Positions 15,028 to 24,709 are shown, counted from the stretch's first letter. The stretch is 64,000 bases of DNA from Pseudooctadecabacter jejudonensis (GCF_900172275.1 NZ_FWFT01000003.1:248001-312000); one strand, 5' to 3'. The notes: generated from the sequence alone by a model not told the origin. A program made the numbers and translations.

Positions 15028-16295
15028 TGGCCGGCCACCCGTTCAATCCGTGCGCCGACGCCGCCCAGCTTTCCGGCCACATCCTCATAACCACGGTCCA
15101 GATGGTACACGCGGTTCACCTGCGTGTCCCCCTCGGCCGCCAATCCGGCCAAGATCAACGACACCGAAGCCCGCAAATCCGTCGCCATCACAGGCGCGCC
15201 CTTCATTTTGTCAACGCCCGTCACACGGGCCGTACCCCCCTGCACGTCGATGTCAGCGCCCATGCGCACCAACTCTGGCGCGTGCATAAAACGATTCTCG
15301 AAGATCTTTTCCTCAAGCACCGACGTCCCATCCGCAAAGCACAGCATCGCCATCATCTGCGCCTGTAGATCCGTCGGGAACCCGGGGAACGGCTCGGTCG
15401 TCACATCGACGGCGCGGGGCCTGTCGCCCTTCAGCTTCACGCGCAAACCGGCCTTGGTTTCTTCAACCGTCACGCCCGCAGCATCCAGTTTATCCACGAA
15501 AGATTGCACCAACGACAACCGTCCGCCCAGACATTCAACCTCTCCACCGGCAATGACCGGGGCCAGCATGTAGGTGCCAAGTTCAATCCGGTCCGTGACC
15601 ACAGGATGCGTGGCCCCATGCAGGCGATCAACGCCCTGCACGGTGATGGTCGGCGTCCCATCGCCCTCAATCTGCGCGCCCATCTTGCGCAAACAGGTCG
15701 CCAGATCCACGATCTCAGGCTCACGCGCAGCGTTGTTGATCACCGTCGTCCCCTTGGCCAGCGTCGCGGCCATCATGATATTCTCGGTCGCACCGACAGA
15801 GGCAAACGGGAAATCAATCACCGCCCCCTTCAATTTGCCACCATCGGCCTTGGCGTGCAGATACCCGTCCTTCAAATCAATCTCGGCGCCCATCTTGGCC
15901 AGACCATCGGTGTGAATATCCATCGGACGCGCGCCAATGGCACAGCCACCAGGCAACGACACAACCGCATGGCCCTCGCGGGCCAGCAAAGGCCCAAGCA
16001 CCAGATTGGACGCCCGCATCTTGCGCACGATGTCGTAGTCAGCGGTCGTGTTGATGGCCCCGTGGCACGACATGGTCTGCACCTTGCCGTCCTGCAACGA
16101 CGTGATCTCGGCGCCAAGGCTTTCCAGCAGCACCGTCATTGTCTTGATGTCGCTCAGGCGCGGGGTGTTGGTCAGCGTCAGCGGCTCATCACTCAGCAGC
16201 GTGGCTGGCATCAACGTCAGCGCCGCGTTCTTCGCGCCCGCAATTTCGATCTGCCCCGACAGCGTCTGGCCGCCGCGTACAATAATGGAATCCAT
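15024..16295 (-). CDS. murA: UDP-N-acetylglucosamine 1-carboxyvinyltransferase
   Basis: This 423-residue enzyme transfers enolpyruvate from PEP to UDP-GlcNAc, the first committed step of peptidoglycan synthesis. The start [20 protein letters not shown] gives the normal length; the same frame runs further upstream to 16520 without a ribosome site. Lys22/Asn23 (GAKNAAL) and the active-site Cys118 ([12 protein letters not shown]), the fosfomycin target, are present, as are [11 protein letters not shown] and [14 protein letters not shown]. It leads the operon that ends at yacG. Confidence 0.98.
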   Translation of the reverse strand: MDSIIVRGGQTLSGQIEIAGAKNAALTLMPATLLSDEPLTLTNTPRLSDIKTMTVLLESLGAEITSLQDGKVQTMSCHGAINTTADYDIVRKMRASNLVLGPLLAREGHAVVSLPGGCAIGARPMDIHTDGLAKMGAEIDLKDGYLHAKADGGKLKGAVIDFPFASVGATENIMMAATLAKGTTVINNAAREPEIVDLATCLRKMGAQIEGDGTPTITVQGVDRLHGATHPVVTDRIELGTYMLAPVIAGGEVECLGGRLSLVQSFVDKLDAAGVTVEETKAGLRVKLKGDRPRAVDVTTEPFPGFPTDLQAQMMAMLCFADGTSVLEEKIFENRFMHAPELVRMGADIDVQGGTARVTGVDKMKGAPVMATDLRASVSLILAGLAAEGDTQVNRVYHLDRGYEDVAGKLGGVGARIERVAGQ

Positions 16296-16300
16296 GCCTG

Positions 16301-16462
16301 TTACTCTTTCTTTGGGGCAGACGTATCCGCTGCCTGATCTGCGGCACTTGCCTGTGCCTTGTTGCGCGCCTGTGCCTTCCGGCGGCCCAGATTCGCCTTC
16401 AACGCGGCCTTCAATCGGTCTTCGCGTGTCTGGGGGCGGGGGGCGTCGGATTTGCGGCTCAT
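16301..16462 (-). CDS. Small basic protein upstream of murA (53 aa)
   Basis: The product [20 protein letters not shown] continues as a Lys/Arg/Ala-rich helix ([18 protein letters not shown]) with an acidic/polar tail. It starts at the ATG at 16462 and ends six bases before murA, suggesting co-expression. Similar short basic proteins before murA are, as I recall, common in Rhodobacteraceae. No function is known; the composition suggests RNA or membrane contact but nothing more can be said. Confidence 0.65.
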   Translation of the reverse strand: MSRKSDAPRPQTREDRLKAALKANLGRRKAQARNKAQASAADQAADTSAPKKE

Positions 16463-16546
16463 GACGCTTGTTACCGCACAGCGCAAAAACCGTCCAGAGA
16501 GGGCTTGCATGGCTGCGCATTTGCGTCTAATCCGCGCCCATCGGTC

Positions 16547-16621
<75 letters not shown>

Positions 16622-16840
16622 CGTCCCCCGCCCCGTTTTTGACACGTCATGACACCTCCGGTTCGCCAGACCACATCACCAGACCGGGCGAAACCGCGAT
16701 CAATCTGCGCGTGATCGCGGCTATTCGCGCGCCCCTGTTCACAGACGAACACAAAGTGTTTTATCGCGCCGAATTGTTTTTGCGTCATTTTGGCACACAT
16801 CTATGCCTACCTTCACATGAAAACGACCAAGGATGTCTCG

Positions 16841-17419
16841 ATGAAATCTCTTCTTCTCTCCTCCGCCGTGGCCCTCGGCCTGGCCTCTGCCGCCTTTGCC
16901 GAAACCCAGCAGTATGATCTTGATCCCTCCCACAGTCAGATCGTCTTTTCCTATGATCACCTGGGCTATTCACGCACCACGGGCATGTTTTCGGGCTTCA
17001 ACGGCACGATCATGTGGGACGAAGCAGATCCCGCCGCCTCCTCCGTTTCCGTTGAATTTCCCGCACAAAGCCTGATCACCGGCTGGCCTGCCCGCGAAGG
17101 CCACTTCATGTCTGAGGATTTCTTCAACGCCTCCGCCAACCCCACCGTCACCTTCACCTCCACCGCGATTGAGGTCACAGGCGAAGACACCGGCGTCATC
17201 ACCGGCGATCTGACGATCAATGGCGTGACCCAGTCCGTGGATCTTGATGCGACCCTGAATGGCGCATCCAACCACCCGATGCAGGAAAAGCCATGGATCG
17301 GCTTTGACGCCACCACGACCCTTCTGCGGTCCGATTTCAACATGGGCGCATTCGCCCCCTTCGTGGGCGATGAGATCGACATCTACATCTCCATCGAAGC
17401 CGGCATTTCCGACACATAA
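16841..17419 (+). CDS. Periplasmic YceI family protein
   Basis: This 192-residue protein starts with a signal peptide (MKSLLLSSAVALGLASAAFA, cut after residue 20). The mature part is a YceI lipocalin-like barrel: QYDLDPSHSQIVFSYDHLGY, FSGFNGTIMWDE, HFMSEDFFNASANPTVTFTS and GFDATTTLLRSDFNMG. YceI proteins bind long isoprenoid or quinone-like lipids in the periplasm. Starts at 16790 or 16817 would add residues before the signal peptide and are less likely. It converges on a b561-YceI fusion gene, suggesting a shared lipid/quinone function. Confidence 0.95.
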   Translation: MKSLLLSSAVALGLASAAFAETQQYDLDPSHSQIVFSYDHLGYSRTTGMFSGFNGTIMWDEADPAASSVSVEFPAQSLITGWPAREGHFMSEDFFNASANPTVTFTSTAIEVTGEDTGVITGDLTINGVTQSVDLDATLNGASNHPMQEKPWIGFDATTTLLRSDFNMGAFAPFVGDEIDIYISIEAGISDT

Positions 17420-17440
17420 AACGCCACTCACGCGGAACAA

Positions 17441-17476
17441 AAAAGGGCGCGGATCACATCAGATCCGCGCCCTTTT
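17441..17476. terminator. Bidirectional intrinsic terminator
   Basis: AAAAGGGCGCGGATC-ACATCA-GATCCGCGCCCTTTT is a 15-bp perfect stem with A and T runs on either side. It lies between the convergent YceI and b561-YceI genes and can end both. Confidence 0.95.
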
Positions 17477-17512
17477 CTTTTGCCCCGTGACCTCTGTGTC
17501 AGGGGGGCTTTC

Positions 17513-18694
17513 TCAGCCCTTTGCCGCTGACAGGGCCACATTCACGATCACTGCAAAGCCCACCGAACTCTCGTCGCCGTAGCTTTCGCCAATCCCGAAA
17601 TCGCGCCGATCCAGCGTGACCGATCCCACCATCTCTGCCAACCCGTCTTCCAACGTCAGGGTGAACGGCATTGTCACGGGCACCACAGCCCCCGTCAGGG
17701 TCAGCGTGCCGTCGGCCACATGGGTAACGCCATCGGTGCGGGTGATCGCGGCCTCAAACACAGCCGTCGGGTGTGTGTCCACGTCAAAGAAATCCGACCC
17801 TTTGGCCTGATCCGTCACACTGCCCAGCGCCACGCTGGTCATGTCGATGGTCACGGTCACATCGCCCGCGCCGGTGTCCGCGTCATAGGCGATATCGGCC
17901 ATCACGGTCTCAAACCGGCCATCGGTGGCGCTGCCCAGCTGTTGGATCGTAAACGTCAGATCAATCGCCTCGGCCACCCAACCACCCGAAGACGTCTCGG
18001 CCACTTGCCCCGTCCCCGCCTGTCCCGAAGGCGGCCCACCGAACGAGGCCAACGTCAGGCCCAGCACCCCGACCCAAATCACAGCCCCCGCAAAAGCGGA
18101 CGCCACATGCGGCGCATGGGCTTGGCGGTCGCCCGCCTGCGTGCCTCGCCACATCCGCGCCAAGGTGCTGTCACGGTCCACCAACGCGTGTTTCAAGGCC
18201 CCCGCAATATGCGCGGCCAACGTGATGCCCAAAGTAAGCCCCGCGGCCCAATGCACCGTGCCCGCCACCTCGGCCCAGTGGTCGGATTTGGGCACAAACG
18301 GCAGGTTTTGCCCAAACGGCCACCAGATGGGGGCAAACCCGTCTTCAGCGGCATGCATGACCCAGCCCGACAGGGGCAAGGCAAACAACGCGCCATAAAG
18401 AATCCAATGGGCCGTCTCAGCCGCAAAAGTCTCGGCCCGCCGTTCAGGGTGCAACGGCACCGGACGCGGCTGGGTCAGCGCCCAGATCACCCGCACTACG
18501 GCCAATGTCAGAACCGTGATTCCAATGGTCTTGTGGGTCGAGTAAAGCGTCGTCAGAAAGCCGATATTCTCAGCCGTGGGCTCTGTGCGTTTGCCGATCT
18601 GGCCAAGGATCATCGCGGCGATGATCAGCGCAGCAATGATCCAATGCAGCCCCCGCGCAAGGGATCCGTAACGGGTGGCGGTGTTGGTGATCAT
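17513..18694 (-). CDS. Cytochrome b561 - YceI fusion protein
   Basis: This 393-residue protein joins two domains. Residues 1-230 form a four-helix cytochrome b561 (RYGSLARGLHWIIAALIIAA, HKTIGITVLTLAVVRVIWAL, WILYGALFALPLSGWVMHA, VHWAAGLTLGITLAAHIAGA) with the histidines expected to hold two hemes. Residues about 235-393 are a YceI barrel (IDLTFTIQQLGSATDGRFET, SDFFDVDTHPTAVFEA, LDRRDFGIGESYGDESSVGF) placed in the periplasm. Electron transfer between membrane quinone and a lipid-like ligand is an inference. The neighbour YceI gene converges on it. Confidence 0.93.
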   Translation of the reverse strand: MITNTATRYGSLARGLHWIIAALIIAAMILGQIGKRTEPTAENIGFLTTLYSTHKTIGITVLTLAVVRVIWALTQPRPVPLHPERRAETFAAETAHWILYGALFALPLSGWVMHAAEDGFAPIWWPFGQNLPFVPKSDHWAEVAGTVHWAAGLTLGITLAAHIAGALKHALVDRDSTLARMWRGTQAGDRQAHAPHVASAFAGAVIWVGVLGLTLASFGGPPSGQAGTGQVAETSSGGWVAEAIDLTFTIQQLGSATDGRFETVMADIAYDADTGAGDVTVTIDMTSVALGSVTDQAKGSDFFDVDTHPTAVFEAAITRTDGVTHVADGTLTLTGAVVPVTMPFTLTLEDGLAEMVGSVTLDRRDFGIGESYGDESSVGFAVIVNVALSAAKG

Positions 18695-18797
18695 GGCGGG
18701 TTTCCTTCGTCAGTTGCCCCCACTCTAACCTGACGGGCCACAATTGCACCCCCACGCGGCCCCACAGACCCTGTGCAGCCCGTCACCCCCCATCAAA

Positions 18798-18824
18798 AAG
18801 GCGCGAGGTTGCCCCCCGCGCCTT
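18798..18824 (-). terminator. Terminator of the acyl-CoA synthetase gene
   Basis: The stem AAGGCGCG/CGCGCCTT with an 11-base loop is followed on the minus strand by TTTTT. It lies 50 bases past the end of the synthetase gene. Confidence 0.8.
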
Positions 18825-18873
18825 CTGTTTCAATACGCTGCTGTCCCCTGCGTTAGGTGGCAGGGCCGCTGGG

Positions 18874-20769
18874 TCACTCCGCCCAGACCCATGGCCGCGT
18901 GAAGGACCCCAAAGCGGCGTTGACCTCTTCGTCCGTGACCTCACCGGATTTGGTCAGATGCGCCACAAGGCCCAGCTTTTTGTTTTCCACCACAGCCGTC
19001 ACCTGCGCGGGCACGGCCCGTTCGTTCAACGTCTTGTTGTAAATGCGCGTGATCGCGGATTTGCGCAGATCGGGCTTAAAGATTTTGCCAACGGCAGTCT
19101 TGGGCAATTCATCCAGAATTTCCAAATGCTTTGGATAGGCCGCCCGTTCGTGGATGTGGTTTTTGGCAAACTCCATCAACTCATCCACGGTGACCGTCGC
19201 CCCCTCCGTCAGCTCAACATAGGCCGCCGGAACCTCACCTGCGTGGGCATCGGGCTGGCCGATGGCACCGGCAAAGGCGACTTGCGCGTGACCGGCCAGC
19301 GCCTCTTCGATCTCGGCGGGATCGATGTTGTGACCGCCCCGAATGATCAGATCCTTCGCGCGCCCCGTGATCCACAGATAGCCGTCCGCATCAATGCGGC
19401 CCAGATCGCCCGTGCGCAGATACTGCCGCGCCTTCACGTTGGCACCGGGGTAATACAGATCAGCGTTCTTGTCGGCCTCGGTGTAGGTGTCGCCTTGGCT
19501 GACACCGGGGGAATAGACACAAATCTCCCCAATCTCATCCGTGCCCAGATCAAGCTGCGTCGCCGGATCCACAATGCGCACATTGGTATAGGGGAACGGG
19601 CACCCGATGGACCCCACCTTCTTTTCGCCTGTGGGCGGGTTGATCGACACCAGACAGGTCGCCTCGGTCAGACCGTAGCCTTCGCAGATGGTGACACCGG
19701 CGGCGGCCTCAAACTTTTTGTACAGCTCAAGCGGCAGCGGCGCGGACCCGCAAAACGCCAGACGCAGGCTTTCAATATTGGCATCCACAGGCCGCTGCAT
19801 CAGCGCAGACATCGCCGTGGGCACGGTGATCATGAACGTCGCCTTATGACGTTCGCACAGCTTCCAGAAGTTGTCGAACACGCCATCGCCGCGATAGCCC
19901 TGCGGCGTAGGAAAGACGATCTGCGCCCCCGACGACAGCGATGCCCCCATGGCGACAATCGTCGCAAACACATGAAACAGCGGCAGCGGCACCATCTGCA
20001 CATCTTCTTCGGTGAACAACAGCCGGTTGCCCAGCCACGCGTTGTAAATGATGCCCGAATTGCGGTGCTGGGCGACCTTGGGCATGCCCGTCGTGCCGCC
20101 CGTGTGGAAATAGGCCGCGACGCGGTCCCCTTTGGGGTCCTCAAAGCTCAGCGTTTTGGGCTGTTTGGCGATGGATTTGTTGAAATCGATCACAGTGGCC
20201 CCGTGCTTGACGGGGTTCTTGGGCCGGATCAGCGGCACGATCAATTTCTTAATCCCCGTCAGGTATTTCAGCAGGTCAATTTCCACGACCGTCTTCACGT
20301 TGGGCGCCAAATCCACAGCCTCAGCCGCCTTTTGCGCCACATCCGTCTTGGGGAAGGCGCGCAGCGTGACCAGCACCTTGGCGTTGGTCTCCCTCAGGAT
20401 GGCGCCGATCTGGTCGGCCTCCAACAGCGGGTTGATGGGGTTCACAATGCCCGCCACGGTGCCGCCCAAATAGGTCAGAACCGTCTCCATCGAATTGGGC
20501 AACAGGAAGGCCACAACATCATCAGACCCCACACCCAGCGACCGGAAAAGGTTCGCCGTCTGCGCAACCTTGCCCTGCAACTCAGACCACGTCAGCGTCT
20601 CATCGGGGTCATTCTCGCCCGAAAACATCTGGAACGTGACCGCCTTGCGCGACCCATGTTTGGCCGCTGTTTCACTCAGCTGAGACCACACGGAATGCGG
20701 CAAGTCCCGCTCCGCCCAAGGCATTTCATTTTCGATCGCATCCCGATCGGCCATAGACGCAAAGGTCAT
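18874..20769 (-). CDS. Acyl-CoA synthetase (AMP-forming), long type
   Basis: This 631-residue ligase starts at the ATG after GGGAGGTG (20769). It has the adenylation motifs FHTGGTTGMPK (the P-loop, with HTGG in place of the usual YTSG), GYGLTEATCLVSINPP, YLRTGDLGRIDADGYLWITG and the C-terminal hinge GRAKDLIIRGGHNIDPAEIEE cut by the lysine-bearing PKTAVGKIFKPDLR. It activates a fatty or other organic acid with ATP and CoA; the exact acid is not shown. A 60-residue C-terminal extension goes beyond most family members. It is monocistronic with its own terminator. Confidence 0.93.
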   Translation of the reverse strand: MTFASMADRDAIENEMPWAERDLPHSVWSQLSETAAKHGSRKAVTFQMFSGENDPDETLTWSELQGKVAQTANLFRSLGVGSDDVVAFLLPNSMETVLTYLGGTVAGIVNPINPLLEADQIGAILRETNAKVLVTLRAFPKTDVAQKAAEAVDLAPNVKTVVEIDLLKYLTGIKKLIVPLIRPKNPVKHGATVIDFNKSIAKQPKTLSFEDPKGDRVAAYFHTGGTTGMPKVAQHRNSGIIYNAWLGNRLLFTEEDVQMVPLPLFHVFATIVAMGASLSSGAQIVFPTPQGYRGDGVFDNFWKLCERHKATFMITVPTAMSALMQRPVDANIESLRLAFCGSAPLPLELYKKFEAAAGVTICEGYGLTEATCLVSINPPTGEKKVGSIGCPFPYTNVRIVDPATQLDLGTDEIGEICVYSPGVSQGDTYTEADKNADLYYPGANVKARQYLRTGDLGRIDADGYLWITGRAKDLIIRGGHNIDPAEIEEALAGHAQVAFAGAIGQPDAHAGEVPAAYVELTEGATVTVDELMEFAKNHIHERAAYPKHLEILDELPKTAVGKIFKPDLRKSAITRIYNKTLNERAVPAQVTAVVENKKLGLVAHLTKSGEVTDEEVNAALGSFTRPWVWAE

Positions 20770-20967
20770 GGTCGCACCTCCCATAAATTGGGCCACCTCC
20801 TCCGGCGGCTTTTTCCCTAAGATTCAAGATGTGGTGGATTGCCGCGCGACGCAAGACTTACGCGGCGAAACTTGGGAAAACCGCAGGTGGGCACTGGATC
20901 TCGCGGTCAGGTGTGCGGACCTTGCAGCCGCTCGCTCTGGAGTGCTTAATGTCCGCTATTGCGGTTT

Positions 20968-21384
20968 CTAGTGGTCTCGGTCGCACAAATTGTGATCGGC
21001 CAGTGACGCCAATACATAACAATCTTCGGACACGCCTTCACCGTCGCAGCCCTTTGATATTCGGGTGAGTTCCTTCTCAAGTGTTTTGAGACGTTTGATC
21101 TTGACGCGGACGTCTTCAAGATGCGACGTGGCGATCTCCGTCGCAGCTTCGCACGACCGATCTGGATGCTCGTGCAATTCAATCAACGACGAGATCGCTT
21201 CAATCGAAAACCCAAGGTCACGGGCGTGTCGGATAAAACTAAGCCGCTCCAAACCAGCTTTGTTGTAGCGCCTTTGATTGCCAGAAGTGCGTTCAGCCTC
21301 GGGCAATAACCCCATTTCCTCGTAATAACGGATGGTCGGAACTTTGACCTTTGTGCGCTTGGAAAGCTCGCCGATGGAAAACAT
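20968..21384 (-). CDS. MerR-family metal regulator (CadR/PbrR type)
   Basis: This 138-residue protein begins MFSIGELSKRTKVKVPTIRY, a MerR winged HTH, followed by a dimerisation coiled coil (VRVKIKRLKTLEKELTRI). Cys78, Cys113 and Cys122 (in GCDGEGVSEDC) occupy the positions used for Cd/Pb/Zn binding in CadR and PbrR. A further Cys134 is near the end. The start at 21384 is preferred over 21438, which would overlap the promoter. It is divergent from the CDF efflux gene, whose promoter has the long 19-bp spacer that MerR proteins unwind. Most likely a sensor of a soft divalent metal. Confidence 0.93.
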   Translation of the reverse strand: MFSIGELSKRTKVKVPTIRYYEEMGLLPEAERTSGNQRRYNKAGLERLSFIRHARDLGFSIEAISSLIELHEHPDRSCEAATEIATSHLEDVRVKIKRLKTLEKELTRISKGCDGEGVSEDCYVLASLADHNLCDRDH

Positions 21385-21395
21385 GAAGAAACCTC

Positions 21396-21426
21396 TTGAA
21401 CCTCTAGTCACTAGAGACATTACACT
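21396..21426 (+). promoter_or_regulatory. MerR-type promoter of the CDF gene
   Basis: A -35 TTGAAC (21396-21401) and a -10 TACACT (21421-21426) are separated by 19 bases. The spacer holds the dyad CTCTAGT-C-ACTAGAG (21402-21416). An overlong spacer with a central dyad is the hallmark of MerR-activated promoters. The direction is toward the efflux gene. Confidence 0.88.
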
Positions 21427-21455
21427 ATGAGCAATCAAAGATGAAAGAGGTTCCT

Positions 21456-22091
21456 ATGGCTGGTTGCTGCGGACATGATGCCAAGTTTGACGGCGTTTCA
21501 GATGACTACAAAAGACGGCTGTGGATCGTCATTGCGCTCAACGCGACGATGTTCTTTGTCGAGATGACAGCAGGTCATCTGGCCAAGTCTCAAGCATTGC
21601 AGGCCGACGCCCTCGACTTTGCGGGCGATGCTCTGACCTATGGCATTTCGCTTGCGGTTATCGGGGCATCGCTACGCGCACGAACGAATGCGGCTCTGTT
21701 CAAAGGCGTCAGCCTTCTTCTGATGGGTCTTTGGGTGTTCGGATCGACGGTCTATCGCGTCTTCTATGTTGGCGTCCCCACCGCAGAGATCATGGGTATT
21801 GTTGGCTTTCTTGCGCTGCTCACCAATCTGGTAAGTGTCTTGCTGTTGGTTCGTTATAAAGATGGTGATGCCAATGTCCGGTCGGTCTGGCTGTGTTCGC
21901 GCAACGACGCGATTGGGAACGTAGCAGTGATGTTTGCAGCCCTCGGTGTGTGGAGTACGGCGACGGGTTGGCCTGACCTGATCGTGGCAACCATTATGGC
22001 CGGATTGTTCTTATCATCGGCCTTCCAGATCGTGCGCCAAGCCTTAGCAGAACGGCGCGAAACAACCAACCATAAGCACGTGGAAGTGTGA
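21456..22091 (+). CDS. Cation diffusion facilitator (CDF) family metal transporter
   Basis: This 211-residue membrane protein begins MAGCCGHDAKFDG, a Cys/His-rich tail that could bind metal. It has helices around LWIVIALNATMFFVEMTAGH, a second with ALQADALDFAGDALTYGISL (metal-site aspartates, HxxxD replaced by DxxxD), and two later pairs ending at LIVATIMAGLFLSSAFQIVR. It lacks the C-terminal cytoplasmic domain of long CDF proteins. AGAGG precedes the ATG at 21456; the ATG at 21441 would leave almost no leader. It exports a divalent metal by proton exchange, under the divergent MerR. Confidence 0.9.
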   Translation: MAGCCGHDAKFDGVSDDYKRRLWIVIALNATMFFVEMTAGHLAKSQALQADALDFAGDALTYGISLAVIGASLRARTNAALFKGVSLLLMGLWVFGSTVYRVFYVGVPTAEIMGIVGFLALLTNLVSVLLLVRYKDGDANVRSVWLCSRNDAIGNVAVMFAALGVWSTATGWPDLIVATIMAGLFLSSAFQIVRQALAERRETTNHKHVEV

Positions 22092-22639
22092 TGCAGCCAG
22101 TCTTGATCGTCGTCGGCCTTGTGATCGCGGCAGGCACTCTAGCCGCGATATTTTGGTCTATCGCATACCCTAAGCGCCGCCTTTGGCCGCCAAAGCGATA
22201 CACCAAGGCGACTCCTGTCCTAGTTTGGGTTCCGACATTCACGCTTTTCGGCATCCTGATCCTCTTAGGATTGATGAGCTGGGGAAGCCTACCAATCCCA
22301 ACTTGGCTGCGGTTCGGAGTTGGCATTCCGCTGATTGTTGCTGGCAACGTCATCGTGTGGTCAGAGGTCGCGCAATTCGGAATAGCCCAAACTGGCGGCG
22401 CGAAAGGGTCGCTTCGAACGGGCGGCATGTATCGCTATTCCCGCAATCCACAGTACGTGGCGGACATTGCCATGGTTGTCGGCTGGATCATGCTTTCCGC
22501 GTCGTCTGGAGCGACTCTGATCGGTCTTGCCGGAATAGTCGTACTGCTGGCCGCGCCTTTGGCCGAGGAACCATGGCTCGAGGAGCAATACGGGGCCGCG
22601 TTCAAGAACTACAGGGCAAAGGTCCGACGGTTCTTGTAG
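22091..22639 (+). CDS. ICMT/PEMT-type membrane methyltransferase family protein
   Basis: This 182-residue protein has four to five membrane helices and the family signature GGMYRYSRNPQYVADIAMVV near residues 114-133, then PLAEEPWLEEQYGAAFKNYR. This is the isoprenylcysteine carboxyl methyltransferase / phospholipid methyltransferase fold, which methylates small or lipid substrates with SAM. Its ATG overlaps the CDF stop codon by one base, so it belongs to the metal operon. What it contributes to metal resistance is unknown. Confidence 0.85.
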   Translation: MQPVLIVVGLVIAAGTLAAIFWSIAYPKRRLWPPKRYTKATPVLVWVPTFTLFGILILLGLMSWGSLPIPTWLRFGVGIPLIVAGNVIVWSEVAQFGIAQTGGAKGSLRTGGMYRYSRNPQYVADIAMVVGWIMLSASSGATLIGLAGIVVLLAAPLAEEPWLEEQYGAAFKNYRAKVRRFL

Positions 22640-22915
22640 GAAAATGACCAAATGCAAAAGCAGACCTTCGCCATCGTGCGGCATCTTGGTAGATTTGGGC
22701 TCAAACCCGCCCTTCGCCGCGCCACGTTAACCTCCCCTCAACACGCCTTAACACATCCCACCGCACGGTCCGTTAAGGGGGGGCTTTGCCAGCCCCCAGC
22801 CATACGCGAGCCATACGCAAACCATACGCTTTCCATACCGTCGAAACGCCGCAAAATATGGTGTTAACCCTCGATTCGGGGTGAGACGCGTTAAATGGGT
22901 CTGGCCGGCGTTAAC

Positions 22916-24709
22916 CTATTCCGCCGCAATCCCATCCGTGAACTGCAACCGCGCCAGCCGCGCATAAAGCCCGCCTTCGGCCACCAGCGCATCGTGCGTG
23001 CCCTGCGCCACGATCTGTCCCGCCTCAAACACCAAAATCCGGTCTGCTTTCTTCACCGTGGCCAACCTGTGCGCCACGATAAGCGTCGTGCGATCCGCGC
23101 TGAGCGTATCCACCGCCTGCTGCACCGCACGTTCTGATTCCGCGTCCAGCGCAGACGTCGCCTCATCCAGCAACAGCACCGGCGCATCACGCAAAATCGC
23201 CCGCGCAATGGCGATCCGCTGCTTTTGACCGCCCGACAGCATGACACCGCGTTCGCCCACATAGCTGTCGTAACCCTCTGGCAATGCTGACAAAAATTCA
23301 TGCGCCGCCGCCGCCTTCGCCGCCGCCTCAACCTCCGCATCGCTCGCCTCCGGCCGGCCAAAACGGATGTTCTCTCGGGCCGAGGCGGCAAAGATCACAG
23401 GGTCCTGCGGCACCAGCGCCATGTGGCGCCGGAAATCCGCCCGCGCCAAATCCCGCAAATCCACCCCGTCGAATGAAATCGCACCAGAGGCCGGATCATA
23501 GAACCGCAAAAGCAGTTGAATAATCGTCGTCTTGCCCGCCCCCGACGGGCCAACCAACGCCACCGTCTCACCCGGTTTGACAGTAAACGACACCCCATCC
23601 AAGGCCGCCACATTGGGCCGCGCGGGATAGGAAAACCGCACGTTGTCAAAGGTGATATCCCCATGACGCGTATCGGGCATGGCCGCAGGCGTGACAGGAT
23701 CCCGCACCGCGTCCTCCTCGGTCAACAATTCCACCAACCGCTCCGTGGCCCCCGCCGCGCGCTGCAACTCCGACCAAATTTCGGTCAGCGCCGCGACAGC
23801 CCCTGCGACCATGATCGTGTAGATCATGAACTGCACCAACTCGCCCACCGTGATGACGCCGCTGCGCACGTCCGATGCGCCCATCCACAAAAAGCCGACG
23901 ATGGCACTAAACGCCATAAAAATCACGATCGCCGTCAACACCGCCCGCGTGGCAATCCGCCGCCGTGCCGCGTCAAAACTGCGTTCCGTGACGACCCCGA
24001 AATTCGCGCGACTTGGCCCCTCGTGGGTAAAGGCCTGCACCGTCTGCGCACTCAACAACTGCTCAGACGCATCACCGGAACTCTGCGCAATCCAGTCCTG
24101 GTTTTCCTTGCTGAGCCGCCGCACCTTGCGGCCCAAAATGATGATCGGAAAGACAATCACAGGGATCGGCCACAACACCATCAACGACATCTTTACACTG
24201 GTCCACAGCATCAGGCCAATGCCGCCCACAAGGATCAACAGATTGCGCAACGCAATCGACACCGACGACCCGATGACCGACAAAATCAACGTGGTGTCCG
24301 TCGTGATCCGGCTCAGCACTTCACCGGTCATGATCTTTTCGTAAAACGCGGGGCTCATCCCGATCATTCGGTCAAACACAGCCACCCGGATATCCGCTAC
24401 AACCCGCTCCCCCAATCGGGTCACAAAATAATAGCGCAACGCCGTGCCCACAGCCAAAAGCGCCGCAATCCCGATGGCGGCGGCGAAATACCCATCCAGC
24501 AACGCCACATCCGAGCTTTCGAAATTATCGACCACCCGCCGCACGGCAAGGGGCAAAACCAACGACATCGCCGCCGTGATCACCAAAGCCGACAGCGCCA
24601 ATGCGATCATCCAGCCATAGGGCCGTAAAAACGGCCACAGCGCTTTCAAAGCACCGACTTCCTTGGATCGCGCCCGATCTTCCGTGGCCGCGCGGGGTGT
24701 ATCAGCCAT
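22916..24709 (-). CDS. ABC exporter (fused permease and ATPase)
   Basis: This 597-residue half-transporter has a six-helix export domain (residues about 25-315) and an ATPase domain with Walker A GPSGAGKTT, Q-loop VPQDPVIFA, signature LSGGQKQRIAIARAI, Walker B VLLLDEATSALD and the H-loop VAHRL. It should work as a homodimer exporting lipid, peptide or drug; the MsbA-like order does not fix the substrate. The start at 24709 (MADTPRAATEDRAR) is preferred over 24742 by position of GAAGGA. The gene is monocistronic; 276 gene-free bases follow it. Confidence 0.93.
   Translation of the reverse strand: MADTPRAATEDRARSKEVGALKALWPFLRPYGWMIALALSALVITAAMSLVLPLAVRRVVDNFESSDVALLDGYFAAAIGIAALLAVGTALRYYFVTRLGERVVADIRVAVFDRMIGMSPAFYEKIMTGEVLSRITTDTTLILSVIGSSVSIALRNLLILVGGIGLMLWTSVKMSLMVLWPIPVIVFPIIILGRKVRRLSKENQDWIAQSSGDASEQLLSAQTVQAFTHEGPSRANFGVVTERSFDAARRRIATRAVLTAIVIFMAFSAIVGFLWMGASDVRSGVITVGELVQFMIYTIMVAGAVAALTEIWSELQRAAGATERLVELLTEEDAVRDPVTPAAMPDTRHGDITFDNVRFSYPARPNVAALDGVSFTVKPGETVALVGPSGAGKTTIIQLLLRFYDPASGAISFDGVDLRDLARADFRRHMALVPQDPVIFAASARENIRFGRPEASDAEVEAAAKAAAAHEFLSALPEGYDSYVGERGVMLSGGQKQRIAIARAILRDAPVLLLDEATSALDAESERAVQQAVDTLSADRTTLIVAHRLATVKKADRILVFEAGQIVAQGTHDALVAEGGLYARLARLQFTDGIAAE

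Noticed and set aside
18958-20820. Long plus-strand open frame opposite the acyl-CoA synthetase
   Set aside because: It is a GC-driven shadow: Arg/His/Gln-rich, with no domain pattern, and lies wholly opposite a gene with complete catalytic motifs. The same applies to long frames opposite hisD, the ABC exporter, deoA and maeB.
22640-22915. Small gene or RNA downstream of the ICMT-like gene
   Set aside because: Only short GTTAAC-type motifs and no stable long stem or coding frame with a start site were seen.
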